Positions 33,526-41,323 of a stretch of 64,000 bases of DNA are shown piece by piece. The translations under genes were made by a program, and so were the position numbers. Position 1 is the stretch's first letter; every line of letters starts with the position of its first letter. Source of the stretch: Candidatus Thiothrix anitrata (GTDB lineage Bacteria > Pseudomonadota > Gammaproteobacteria > Thiotrichales > Thiotrichaceae); contig NZ_CP072800.1 in the NCBI RefSeq assembly GCF_017901155.1, positions 957,283-1,021,282 of the forward strand, given 5' to 3'. The notes beneath the pieces were generated by a model, which searched no databases, was not told where the DNA came from, and saw nothing but the letters and a program-made list of their open reading frames with translations.

Positions 33526-33531
33526 TATAAT
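33526..33531 (+). promoter_or_regulatory. -10 box before the ArsP-like permease
   Basis: TATAAT at 33526-33531 lies 31 bases before the ATG; TAGGAG is the ribosome site. Three CTGCAT/TGCAT copies upstream may bind a regulator. Confidence 0.4.
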
Positions 33532-33562
33532 GCATAACTGCTGACGCTTTAGGAGACGACCG

Positions 33563-34612
33563 ATGCAAGCTATCCAACAATTACGACGCTTTCCCGCGCA
33601 ACAACCGCTGCTGTTCCTGCTGCTGGCGGTGATGGTGTGGTTTTTGTTGTACCGTTCGCTGATTCCAGCATCGGAAGCATTGGTTGCCGCACTGCCGGTA
33701 GAGCGTGATAGCCACCTTGGTGGGGCATTGCAATTCTTTTTCTACGACACGCCAAAAGTGTTGCTGCTACTGATTGGCATTGTGTTTGTGATGGGCATTA
33801 TTCACACCTTCGTGTCGCCGGAACGTACCCGTGCGATGCTCTCCGGCAAGCGGTTGGGTGTGGGGAATACGATGGCTGCCGGTTTGGGAGTTGTCACCCC
33901 GTTTTGCTCGTGTTCCGCAGTGCCGCTGTTTATCGGTTTTTTGCAAGCAGGTGTGCCGTTGGGGGTGACGTTCTCGTTCCTGATTGCCGCGCCGATGGTG
34001 AATGAAGTCGCCTTGATCCTGCTGTTCGGCTTGTTTGGCTGGCAAGTCGCCGCGCTGTATCTGGTGATGGGTTTGCTGATTGCGATTTTCGCCGGAATGC
34101 TGATCGGCAAACTGAACATGGAAGATCACCTCGAAGACTGGGTACGCAAGATGCAAAACACCCAATCCGCTGGCAATGTTGGCGCAAGCGTAATGACGTG
34201 GGGGGAACGCATCCAGCACGGTTTCGGGCATGTGCGTGAAATTGTTGGCAAGGTTTGGCCTTACATCGTCATCGGTGTGGGCTTGGGTGCGCTGATCCAC
34301 GGCTATGTGCCGGAAGATTTCATGGCATCTTTCATGGGTAAGGACGTGTGGTGGGCAGTGCCTGCGGCGGTATTGCTGGGTGTGCCGATGTATACCAATG
34401 CTGCCGGAGTCATTCCGATCGTACAGGCATTGCTGGCGAAAGGTGCGGCATTGGGAACAGTGCTGGCATTCATGATGAGTGTGATTGCGCTGTCTTTGCC
34501 GGAAATGATCATTTTGCGCAAGGTGCTGAAACCGCGCTTAATCGCCACATTCATTGGCGTGGTAGCGACAGGTATTTTGTTGGTCGGGTATATTTTTAAT
34601 CTCGTTTTGTAA
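33563..34612 (+). CDS. ArsP/DUF318-family permease
   Basis: A 349-residue integral membrane protein with about eight to ten segments. The signature TPFCSCSAVPLFIGFL and a second half with GVPMYTNAAGVIP mark the ArsP_1 (formerly DUF318, YraQ-like) permease family. Some members export methylated arsenicals; many are uncharacterised. The CSC cysteines could bind a thiophilic substrate. The next gene, 25 bases on, is a small thioredoxin-like protein that often accompanies these permeases. An arsenosugar-type cluster in the same window (56.6 kb) makes an arsenic role worth considering, but it is not shown. Confidence 0.85.
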   Translation: MQAIQQLRRFPAQQPLLFLLLAVMVWFLLYRSLIPASEALVAALPVERDSHLGGALQFFFYDTPKVLLLLIGIVFVMGIIHTFVSPERTRAMLSGKRLGVGNTMAAGLGVVTPFCSCSAVPLFIGFLQAGVPLGVTFSFLIAAPMVNEVALILLFGLFGWQVAALYLVMGLLIAIFAGMLIGKLNMEDHLEDWVRKMQNTQSAGNVGASVMTWGERIQHGFGHVREIVGKVWPYIVIGVGLGALIHGYVPEDFMASFMGKDVWWAVPAAVLLGVPMYTNAAGVIPIVQALLAKGAALGTVLAFMMSVIALSLPEMIILRKVLKPRLIATFIGVVATGILLVGYIFNLVL

Positions 34613-34637
34613 CGTTTACGAAAACAAGGAGCCTTTC

Positions 34638-34925
34638 ATGCAAATCAAAGTTCTCGGCACGGGTTGTGCCAACTGCAAAACCACCTTCAAGCTGATCGAA
34701 GATGCTGCTAAAGAAAAAGGCGTGGCGGTGGAATTGGAGAAGGTCGAAGACCTGCCTTCCATTATGGGCTACGGCGTAATGTCTACCCCCGGCGTGGTAG
34801 TGGATGACAAAGTGGTTCATGCGGGCGGAATCCCGTCCAAAGCCTCGATTGATGGCTGGTTGGCAGGTGCGACAGCCGCAGCACCAGCAGCGGCTGGTTG
34901 TTGCAGCGGCGGCAAGTGCTGCTAA
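34638..34925 (+). CDS. Small thioredoxin-like redox protein with Cys tail
   Basis: A 95-residue glutaredoxin/thioredoxin_3-like protein. The N-terminal MQIKVLGTGCANCKT holds the CxxC active site (C10, C13) and MSTPGVVVDDKVV supplies the cis-proline segment. After an Ala-rich linker it ends CCSGGKCC. The start follows AAGGAG. It is the usual partner of ArsP/DUF318 permeases and may deliver electrons or bind metal. The double CC tail is probably a metal or sulfane-sulfur site. Confidence 0.88.
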   Translation: MQIKVLGTGCANCKTTFKLIEDAAKEKGVAVELEKVEDLPSIMGYGVMSTPGVVVDDKVVHAGGIPSKASIDGWLAGATAAAPAAAGCCSGGKCC

Positions 34926-34956
34926 GGATTCACGCGCTGTTTCGGGATTCTGCACC

Positions 34957-35295
34957 TTACTTCTGCTGATCCACAAACCACACTGCCGCTTCCACCCGCG
35001 AACGCAGGTTGAGTTTGCGTAGTAAATGTTTGACGTGGACTTTGACCGTGCCTTCGGTAATGCCCAGTTCCCGCGCTACCAGCTTATTGCTTTTTCCTGC
35101 TGCGACCCGTTCCAAAATGCGTTGTTCCTGTTCAGTCAAACCCGTATCAGAACTGGTTTTGGGGTGGGCGGCATCGTGGCGCATCGCGTGTGCCAGTAAG
35201 TTGATCAGGCGTTCGGTGAGGGTAATGCGCCCCGCCGCTGCTTCCGCCAGTTTTGCGACCAAATCTTCGGGTTCCATTTCTGGTTCTAGGATCAT
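34957..35295 (-). CDS. NarL-type DNA-binding protein lacking its receiver domain
   Basis: A 112-residue protein matching only the C-terminal half of NarL. It starts MILEPEMEPEDL, joining the receiver-HTH linker of NarL, and continues through LTEQEQRILERVAAGKSNK and TVKVHVKHLLRKL, the LuxR helix-turn-helix. The whole phosphorylation domain is absent, and the divergent gene begins 50 bases away. It may be a constitutive binder, a competitor of a full NarL, or a decaying fragment. No good ribosome site precedes the ATG. Confidence 0.75.
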   Translation of the reverse strand: MILEPEMEPEDLVAKLAEAAAGRITLTERLINLLAHAMRHDAAHPKTSSDTGLTEQEQRILERVAAGKSNKLVARELGITEGTVKVHVKHLLRKLNLRSRVEAAVWFVDQQK

Positions 35296-35345
35296 GCTGC
35301 ATTTGATATATACTCATCTTCATATCCACGCAAGCTATTCAGGTC

Positions 35346-36353
35346 ATGAACACCCAAAATCCTATTGAAAAACTGACTATTCGGGGCTTCAAGTCCATCC
35401 GCCAGTTGGAGCAATTCCCGCTAACCGATTTAAACGTCCTGATTGGCGCGAATGGTTCGGGTAAAAGCAATTTTGTTTCGTACTTCCGCATGTTGGGCGA
35501 GTTGGTGGAAATGCGTTTGCATAGCTGGGTACGCAAACAGGGTGGTGCTGACCGCATTCTCAGCTTTGGGGTGAAGGAAACCAGCAAACTTGAATCCGTG
35601 ATCATGTTTCAACAAGGTCACTACCATTTTATGCTGGAAGCCACGGTGGATGACGGGGTTGTGTTTACGCCTATTGAACAGACAGGCAATGCTCACACAG
35701 CTATTTCCAGTTGGAAAGTTTTCCACTTTCACGACACCAGCGAGACTGCGGGCGTAAAACGGTTGTGTTCGCTGCACGACAACGAATATTTGCGTCAAGA
35801 TGCATCCAATTTAGCGGCATTTCTCTACCGTATGAAAGCCGAACATCCCGATGTGTATCAGCAAATTTGTAAAACTATCCGGTTGGCAGTGCCTTTCTTC
35901 GATGACTTCGTGTTGAAACCACACAAATTGCCGACAGAAGAAGAGCAACTTCGCTTGCTGTGGCGGCAACAAGACAGCGATTACGCGCTATGGCCTAGCC
36001 AGTTATCGGATGGCTCAATTCGTTTCATTTGTCTGGTGACGGCGTTGCTGCAACCTGATCCACCTTCCACCATCATTATTGATGAGCCAGAACTGGGCTT
36101 GCACCCTTACGCTATTACGTTATTGGGATCATTGTTGCGTTCGGCTTCCAAACGGATGCAGGTGATTATTTCCACGCAATCTGTGCCACTGGTGAATGAA
36201 TTTACCGTCGAAGATTTGGTAATTGTGGAACGTGAACAAGGCGCGACAGTATTCAAACGCTTGGATGCGCAAGATCTGCAATTATGGTTGGATGAGTATT
36301 CGGTCGGCGAATTATGGGAGAAAAATATTCTGGGTGGGAGACCGCACAAATGA
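35346..36353 (+). CDS. AAA ATPase of a two-gene putative defence pair
   Basis: A 335-residue ABC/OLD-type AAA_21 ATPase. Walker A is GANGSGKSNF near residue 36, the signature is QLSDGSIRFI near 220 and Walker B is IIIDEPELGLHPYAI near 245; a D-loop/His region follows (ISTQSVPLVNEF). There is no nuclease domain in this protein. It overlaps the DUF4276 gene by ATGA. ATPase plus Toprim-like partner resembles the split OLD/PARIS logic of anti-phage systems, but no characterised system is claimed. Confidence 0.9.
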   Translation: MNTQNPIEKLTIRGFKSIRQLEQFPLTDLNVLIGANGSGKSNFVSYFRMLGELVEMRLHSWVRKQGGADRILSFGVKETSKLESVIMFQQGHYHFMLEATVDDGVVFTPIEQTGNAHTAISSWKVFHFHDTSETAGVKRLCSLHDNEYLRQDASNLAAFLYRMKAEHPDVYQQICKTIRLAVPFFDDFVLKPHKLPTEEEQLRLLWRQQDSDYALWPSQLSDGSIRFICLVTALLQPDPPSTIIIDEPELGLHPYAITLLGSLLRSASKRMQVIISTQSVPLVNEFTVEDLVIVEREQGATVFKRLDAQDLQLWLDEYSVGELWEKNILGGRPHK

Positions 36354-37018
36354 TTCGTGTCCATATCATTTGCGAAGGGCAAACCGAGGAAATGTTCGTC
36401 AACGAAGTGTTGGCGGAAAGTTTCGCGGTTCAGGGTGTTTACCTGATTCCCTCCTTGATTGGCAAACCGGGGCATAAAGGCGGCAACTTCCGCTTCGAGC
36501 GGTTACTGACCGATGTCCGCGTGCGTTTGTTGGAGGATGCCCGTGCTTATTGCACTACCTTCTTTGATTTTTACGGTCTACCGGCGGACTTTCCCGGCAA
36601 AAACGAAGCAATGCAATATACGCTGAATGCAGACAAAGCCCATTGCATCACGCAGGCAATGACCGCACGGCTACAGGCGTTGTTGGGTGCTGAAGCCATG
36701 CGCCGTTTCATCCCTTACGTGCAAATGTACGAGTTTGAAGGTTTGCTGTTTAGCGATACCAGCGGTTTGGCTCAAGGCATTAATCAACCGGCGTTGGCAG
36801 ATGATTTTGAAGCGATTCGGCTGGCTTTTGCCTCGCCTGAAATGATTAATGACAGCCCTGAAACCGCGCCCAGCAAGCGGCTGCTGGCAATGTTTGAAGC
36901 GTATGACAAGCCGTTGCATGGCTCATTGGCTGCGTTGGAAATCGGCTTGGGAAGTATCCGGCGGGAATGCCCATTGTTTAATGCGTGGTTGGAAAGACTT
37001 GGACAATTGGCAGCATAA
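36350..37018 (+). CDS. DUF4276 Toprim-like partner of the AAA ATPase
   Basis: A 222-residue DUF4276 protein. The first motif IICEGQTEEMFVNEVL gives the Toprim-type glutamate, and YVQMYEFEGLLFSD supplies the second conserved block; FFDFYG lies between. DUF4276 proteins nearly always accompany an ATPase like the one upstream. The start at 36350 is chosen for the ATGA overlap; the longer frame to 36314 lies in the upstream gene. The likely role is effector nuclease, by analogy with Toprim effectors. Confidence 0.85.
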   Translation: MIRVHIICEGQTEEMFVNEVLAESFAVQGVYLIPSLIGKPGHKGGNFRFERLLTDVRVRLLEDARAYCTTFFDFYGLPADFPGKNEAMQYTLNADKAHCITQAMTARLQALLGAEAMRRFIPYVQMYEFEGLLFSDTSGLAQGINQPALADDFEAIRLAFASPEMINDSPETAPSKRLLAMFEAYDKPLHGSLAALEIGLGSIRRECPLFNAWLERLGQLAA

Positions 37019-37055
37019 TTTAAAGAGGCGTATCTTGTGCGCACCATTAAGGTGA

Positions 37056-37172
37056 TCAACCCGCCGCAAAGTAGTGTTCCAGCATCGAAATGAACAGGCT
37101 TTTACCAAAACGGCGCGGGCGCAACAGGAAGTGATAGCTGCCATGCTCTTCCAGCTTGGCGATGTAAGCTGT
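37056..37172 (-). pseudogene. Remnant of a DUF1703-type AAA-ATPase gene
   Basis: The minus strand reads TAYIAKLEEHGSYHFLLRP followed by RRFGKSLFISMLEHYF and a stop. This is the N-terminal part of the AAA-ATPase-like (PD-(D/E)XK fused) family, including the RRFGKS P-loop. No rest of the gene is present and the upstream frame is broken, so it is a fragment. It occupies part of the 270-base gap between the DUF4276 and antitoxin genes. Confidence 0.75.
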
Positions 37173-37288
37173 TCCACCAGCGCGGTGCTGTAATTGCCAT
37201 GCCGCGCTGCTTCGTAGTCCAAAATCCAAAATTGCAAATCCATCAGGCGTGGACTACAGTGAGTGTACTATCTAAAGAGGTGCAACTT

Positions 37289-37627
37289 ATGTACGCCACT
37301 AATGTCCGCGACTTGAAAAAAAATCCATCCGCCGCTTTGCGCCATGCACGCGATGAGCCGGTACTCATCCTCAAAGGTAATCAACCCGACGCGGTTTTGC
37401 TGCATCTGGAATCAACGTTGGGTGACACGCTGCTGACATTGCGCCCTGCATTGGCTTCTGTCCTATTTCGTGACGGGGTGCTGTCCTTGGGGGCGGCTGC
37501 CAAACTTAGCGGTTTGCCATTGGTGGATTTCATCCAACACCTTAGCAGCCTCGATATTGAAATCGTCAAAGCCGATGAAACCGTTGCCCAAGAAGCGAAG
37601 GATATGAGTGCATGGCTCAAGTCGTAA
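37289..37627 (+). CDS. Phd-like/UPF0175 fusion antitoxin
   Basis: A 112-residue protein. Residues 1-45 look like a Phd-type antitoxin N-terminus (NVRDLKKNPSAALRHARDEPVLIL). Residues about 55-100 match UPF0175 (RPALASVLFRDGVLSLGAAAKLSGL, then FIQHLSSLDIEIV). AAAGAGG precedes the ATG at 37289. It overlaps the DUF3368 gene by 16 bases. UPF0175 and DUF3368 form a type II toxin-antitoxin pair, so this is the antitoxin, with an added DNA-binding-like N-terminus. Confidence 0.85.
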   Translation: MYATNVRDLKKNPSAALRHARDEPVLILKGNQPDAVLLHLESTLGDTLLTLRPALASVLFRDGVLSLGAAAKLSGLPLVDFIQHLSSLDIEIVKADETVAQEAKDMSAWLKS

Positions 37628-38088
37628 TTGCTGATGCTGGACCTTTGCTTGCTTTGGCAAAACTGGATTGTTTACACCTGTTAGAAAAACTGTTTGGCAC
37701 AGTATTGATACCAGAAGCCGTGCAGCGGGAATGTCTGGCAAAGTCTGGTGAAGATAGCCAGCGCATCCAGCAAGCGATGGATAGCCAACACTTACAAGTC
37801 ATTTCCAGTGATGCCGTACCTTTTATGGTTTTGCCCCGTAGCTTAGGTGATGGTGAAAAAGAAGCCATTTGTCTGGCAATTCAACATGAACATTCCCTGC
37901 TGATCGTGGATGACCAGTTAGCGCGTCGGCAAGCAGCGAAATTAGGGCTGACATTTATTGGTTTGGTGCGTTTGCTAGCGATTGCTGAACAGCAAGGTTT
38001 GCTCGATAGCGCGGAACAGGCGGTGGAAACCGTAAGGCTGGCGGGTTATCGGGTTTCCCTCAATATCTTACGGCAGATTTATTCATAG
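37612..38088 (+). CDS. DUF3368 PIN-like toxin
   Basis: A 158-residue DUF3368 protein of the PIN superfamily. The acidic set reads IADAGPLLALAKL (D8), the DGEKEA block (E residues) and LIVDDQLARR. DUF3368 toxins pair with UPF0175 antitoxins, as here, overlapping by 16 bases. The predicted activity is metal-dependent RNA cleavage. The reading frame is intact and ends at 38088. Confidence 0.88.
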   Translation: MAQVVIADAGPLLALAKLDCLHLLEKLFGTVLIPEAVQRECLAKSGEDSQRIQQAMDSQHLQVISSDAVPFMVLPRSLGDGEKEAICLAIQHEHSLLIVDDQLARRQAAKLGLTFIGLVRLLAIAEQQGLLDSAEQAVETVRLAGYRVSLNILRQIYS

Positions 38089-38097
38089 GGTGCGTTG

Positions 38098-38274
38098 TAC
38101 CTGTGTTTGGGGCAGGAACATAGCGTGGCATTGTGTCCGTTATTGCGGGCGGTGATTGGCGATGTGGCGTTGCAAGCGACCATTCGCAAGGCGTTGTGGT
38201 TGAAGCCGCTGGCGCATAACTTCAACCAAGCGCAAACGCAGGTGTTGCGGTTTATGTCGATAACGGGGGGATGA
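38098..38274 (+). pseudogene. Unrecognised gene fragment
   Basis: An open frame of about 58 codons with protein-like composition (KALWLKPLAHNFNQAQTQVL) ends at a TGA at 38272. No start codon with a ribosome site is visible, and it sits between a toxin gene and a damaged methyltransferase. It looks like the tail of a lost gene. I do not recognise the family. Confidence 0.35.
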
Positions 38275-38390
38275 GGTCTTGACCTAGGTTTTGATGTTGC
38301 TTAGCCTGTTCTTTTGTCGACTTCAAAGAGGTAACTATGGACTAGCAAGACCATTGGGAAGCCGTTTACCAAGCCAAAGCGACAACGCAG

Positions 38391-38954
38391 GTGAGTTGGT
38401 ATGCGCCACATCTCGACACTTCCTTACAATTGATTCAGCAGCTTGCGCCCAACCACGATTCGGCTATTTTGGATATTGGTTCAGGTGCTGCAACGCTGGC
38501 GGATGATTTGTTGGCAACAGGCTACGCCAACGTGAGCCTATTGGACATTTCAGCGCACGCTTTGGCGATTACCCAGCAACGCTTAGGGGTGAATGTCAGC
38601 CAAATCCAGTGGCTAGTTGGTAATGTGCTGGAGGTGGATTTGCCGCCAAACCATTACGATGTTTGGCATGACCGTGCCGTGTTTCATTTCCTGACCGAAG
38701 AAGCTGATCGCCAACGTTATGTGCAACAAGTGTTACGGGCGCTTAAACCGGCTGGACATGTGATTATGGCGACTTTTGGTGAACACGGGCCAACACAATG
38801 CAGCGGCTTGGATGTCATACGTTACGACGCAACAGCCTTGCACGGTGAGTTCGGGCGTTCTTTTCGGCTACTCGACAGCTTAACCATTAACCACGAAACC
38901 CCAGCCGGAGCTGTGCAACAATTTTTATATTGCTATTGCCGGGTGGAGGGTTGA
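38391..38954 (+). CDS. Class I SAM methyltransferase with a premature amber codon upstream
   Basis: A 187-residue SAM-dependent methyltransferase read from GTG at 38391. The SAM motif ILDIGSGAATLADDLL and the DVWHDRAVFHFL block are intact. In this family the protein normally begins earlier: an ATG at 38337 with AAAGAGG upstream reads M-D-TAG, and the frame after the stop continues QDHWEAVYQAK in perfect family style. So either codon 3 has mutated to amber, or translation now starts at the internal GTG and loses 18 residues. The rest of the frame is undamaged. Confidence 0.8.
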   Translation: MSWYAPHLDTSLQLIQQLAPNHDSAILDIGSGAATLADDLLATGYANVSLLDISAHALAITQQRLGVNVSQIQWLVGNVLEVDLPPNHYDVWHDRAVFHFLTEEADRQRYVQQVLRALKPAGHVIMATFGEHGPTQCSGLDVIRYDATALHGEFGRSFRLLDSLTINHETPAGAVQQFLYCYCRVEG

Positions 38955-38972
38955 GGCGAGGGATGATCTGTC

Positions 38973-39287
38973 TCATTTGGCTTCCACCTTGCCGCCAGCC
39001 GCTTTCAACCCTTCAATGCCGCCCTCGATAAAGCGGGCTTGCACCCCTTCCGCTTGCAGTCGATCAACCACGCTGTTGCTGACACCACCACCACGCACAC
39101 AATAAATCACCACCTCATGCTTGCGCGGTATGGCTTCGATCCATTGCTCAATCTGGGTCGGATCTTTCCAGATCGCAAACGGCACGGTTTCGTTGGAAGC
39201 AGCACGGTCTTCCAAGCGGCGCACGTCCAGCACCATTGCAGTGTCTGCAATTGCAGCAAAATCTTCCGGTTTAATAGTACGTTCCAT
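38973..39287 (-). CDS. Single-domain rhodanese
   Basis: A 104-residue rhodanese. The loop YCVRGGGVSNS contains the catalytic cysteine (near residue 65) and the start VLDVRRLEDRAAS fits the fold. The start at 39287 begins two bases after the chrA stop, so both are read in one operon (DUF4395, ChrA, rhodanese). Rhodanese-ChrA pairs are common; a role in thiol or sulfur balance alongside chromate or sulfate transport is inferred. Confidence 0.85.
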   Translation of the reverse strand: MERTIKPEDFAAIADTAMVLDVRRLEDRAASNETVPFAIWKDPTQIEQWIEAIPRKHEVVIYCVRGGGVSNSVVDRLQAEGVQARFIEGGIEGLKAAGGKVEAK

Positions 39288-39289
39288 AC

Positions 39290-40639
39290 TCACATTGCTC
39301 CCATAGCCAGTGTATAAGCCAATCCCAATACGGCGCACACGCCGATCACTTTCATCACATCCACCTTGTATTTCCACAGCGCAATAAATGCACCGATTGC
39401 CACCATCACTGCGAACCATTCAAACGGTGCAACAAACGGGGTAGCATCGGTCGCTTTCGGCCAAAACGTATGCCACGCGAAAAACACCGCCAGATTCATA
39501 ATCACACCCACCACTGCCGCCGTCACACCGGTCAGCGGTGCGGTAAATTTGAGGTCATTACGCGAGCTTTCTACCATCGGCCCTGCTGCGAGAATGAACA
39601 GGAATGACGGTAAAAACGTGAAAAAGGTTGCCACTGCTGCCCCAGCAAAACCCGCTGTAATGGGGTTGGCAAACACCTCTTTGCTAACACCGCCCAGATA
39701 GCCCACCCAAGTGACCACCATGATTAACGGCCCCGGCGTGGTTTCGCCCAATGCCAACCCATCAATCATTTGCGGCCCGGTTAACCAGCCGAACTGTTCC
39801 ACCCCACCTTGGTAAACGTAGGGTAATACCGCATACGCTCCGCCAATGGTCAGGAATGCCGCTTTGGTGAAGAAATCGCCCATCTCGCTCAAGGCTTGAT
39901 TGCCACCCAGCGCGAACATGGCGACTGCCCAAATACCGATGAAAGCAACAACGGTAATGCCGAGTTTTACCCACGAAAATTTTGCATGATTTGGCGTTGG
40001 GGTATGGTCATCAATCACCGCCGCGCCGTATTGCTTATCTGATGCGCCATGCCCGCCACCGCCTTTGAACTTGTCCGGCATGACTTTGCCACCAATCACA
40101 CCCAACAACGCGGCTGCCAACACAATCCACGGGAAACCGACATCAAACACAAAAATGGCAACAAACGCGGCGGCAGCAATGCCCCACAAGACGCTGTTTT
40201 TTAGTGCCTTCGATCCAATCCGCCAGGCGGCAAACAGCACAATCGCCACGACCGCCGGTTTTATGCCGTAGAACAAGCCTTGCATCAGCGGCACATCACC
40301 CCACGCCAGATACACCCCCGCCAACACGGAAAGCAGCAAAAACGCAGGCATAAAGAACAACACGCCTGCCATGATTGCGCCCACCGTACCGTGCATCAGC
40401 CAGCTAATGTAGATGGCTAACTGAATCGCTTCCGGCCCCGGTAAAATCATGCAGAAATTCAGCGCGTGTAAAAAGCGGTGTTCGGAAATCCAGCGTTTCT
40501 TTTCCACCAGATCGGTGTGCATCATGGCGATCTGCCCCATCGGGCCGCCAAAGCTGATGAAGCCGAGTTTCAGCCAGTAGAAAAATGCCTGCCCCAAGGT
40601 TGGAGCTTGTGGCGCAGCCTGTTGTAAACCATTAGACAT
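39290..40639 (-). CDS. chrA: ChrA-family chromate transporter
   Basis: A 449-residue long-chain ChrA with two homologous halves. The N-terminal half has FISFGGPMGQIAMMH and LPGPEAIQLAIYISW; the second half has FLTIGGAYAVLPYVYQGGVEQ and LGETTPGPLIMVVTWVGYLGG. About ten membrane segments. ChrA exports chromate and may move sulfate-like anions. The start at 40639 is favoured over 40651 because GGAG precedes it. It overlaps the DUF4395 gene by eight bases and is followed directly by the rhodanese. Confidence 0.93.
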   Translation of the reverse strand: MSNGLQQAAPQAPTLGQAFFYWLKLGFISFGGPMGQIAMMHTDLVEKKRWISEHRFLHALNFCMILPGPEAIQLAIYISWLMHGTVGAIMAGVLFFMPAFLLLSVLAGVYLAWGDVPLMQGLFYGIKPAVVAIVLFAAWRIGSKALKNSVLWGIAAAAFVAIFVFDVGFPWIVLAAALLGVIGGKVMPDKFKGGGGHGASDKQYGAAVIDDHTPTPNHAKFSWVKLGITVVAFIGIWAVAMFALGGNQALSEMGDFFTKAAFLTIGGAYAVLPYVYQGGVEQFGWLTGPQMIDGLALGETTPGPLIMVVTWVGYLGGVSKEVFANPITAGFAGAAVATFFTFLPSFLFILAAGPMVESSRNDLKFTAPLTGVTAAVVGVIMNLAVFFAWHTFWPKATDATPFVAPFEWFAVMVAIGAFIALWKYKVDVMKVIGVCAVLGLAYTLAMGAM

Positions 40640-41240
40640 AAACAGCTCCATAAAGAAAGATACCAGCGATGCCCAAGGCTAACACGGCAATGGTTGCCTG
40701 TATTGGGTTAATGCGTTGAATCTCTTCTTTTTGGCGCACTTCGCACACCCCGCCGGGGCAGAGTGTCGGCGGGGTTTTGCGGATCAAGTTGTGCAACGAA
40801 CAGCCAATGCAAATGCCAAAAGCGGTCTCGCTAAACAGCAAAATCAGGCAAGTGACGCAAATGTAAATCTTGATCGGTGTCATCATTTCCGCCACCACGA
40901 CCAACCAAAACATAATGATCGACAACACCAAGCCAATGCTCCACGCAAACCGCTTTTGTGCAGCCCCGACGTATTCGGGTTGTTGCCGTGAAACAAAGAA
41001 ACGCCCGACGATCAGGCTGGGCGCGTATTTAGGGTTCACCAAGACGCGGATGAAGAAATCCACCATAAAAAACGTGATGAAAATGCTGGTGTAGCGAAAA
41101 TCCATCGTGCGATACGCATACAAAAACGACAAAATCGCAAACACAAATAACAGCCCCGCTGCGGCACGGGCTTCGCGTTCATTCAATACACGCACGGCAT
41201 AGCCATCCACCACTTCGCCAAAATAGAAATGCTTGTTCAT
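40632..41240 (-). CDS. DUF4395 membrane protein
   Basis: A 202-residue membrane protein of the DUF4395 family. Segments are FAILSFLYAYR, SIFITFFMVDFFIRVL, FAWSIGLVLSIIMFWLVV and ICVTCLILLFSETAFGICIGC. The ending adds a further hydrophobic helix. Conserved cysteines (CIGC and LCPGGVC) may bind metal or redox groups. It is the first gene of the operon and overlaps chrA by eight bases. DUF4395 proteins are frequently linked to rhodanese and thioredoxin genes, but the function is unknown. Confidence 0.82.
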   Translation of the reverse strand: MNKHFYFGEVVDGYAVRVLNEREARAAAGLLFVFAILSFLYAYRTMDFRYTSIFITFFMVDFFIRVLVNPKYAPSLIVGRFFVSRQQPEYVGAAQKRFAWSIGLVLSIIMFWLVVVAEMMTPIKIYICVTCLILLFSETAFGICIGCSLHNLIRKTPPTLCPGGVCEVRQKEEIQRINPIQATIAVLALGIAGIFLYGAVYV

Positions 41241-41323
41241 AGAGAAGTTTCCCGTTAATTCAGGCAATGTGCTTACGCATGGTGCAAGACTCTAGCAAAA
41301 GCCTATTTGCCATGCAAAAAGGC

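Noticed and set aside
33492-33529. TGCATCC and CGTATA before the ArsP-like permease as a third ECF promoter
   Set aside because: Both half-motifs occur, but the spacing is 22-23 bases instead of 16, and a good TATAAT is present.
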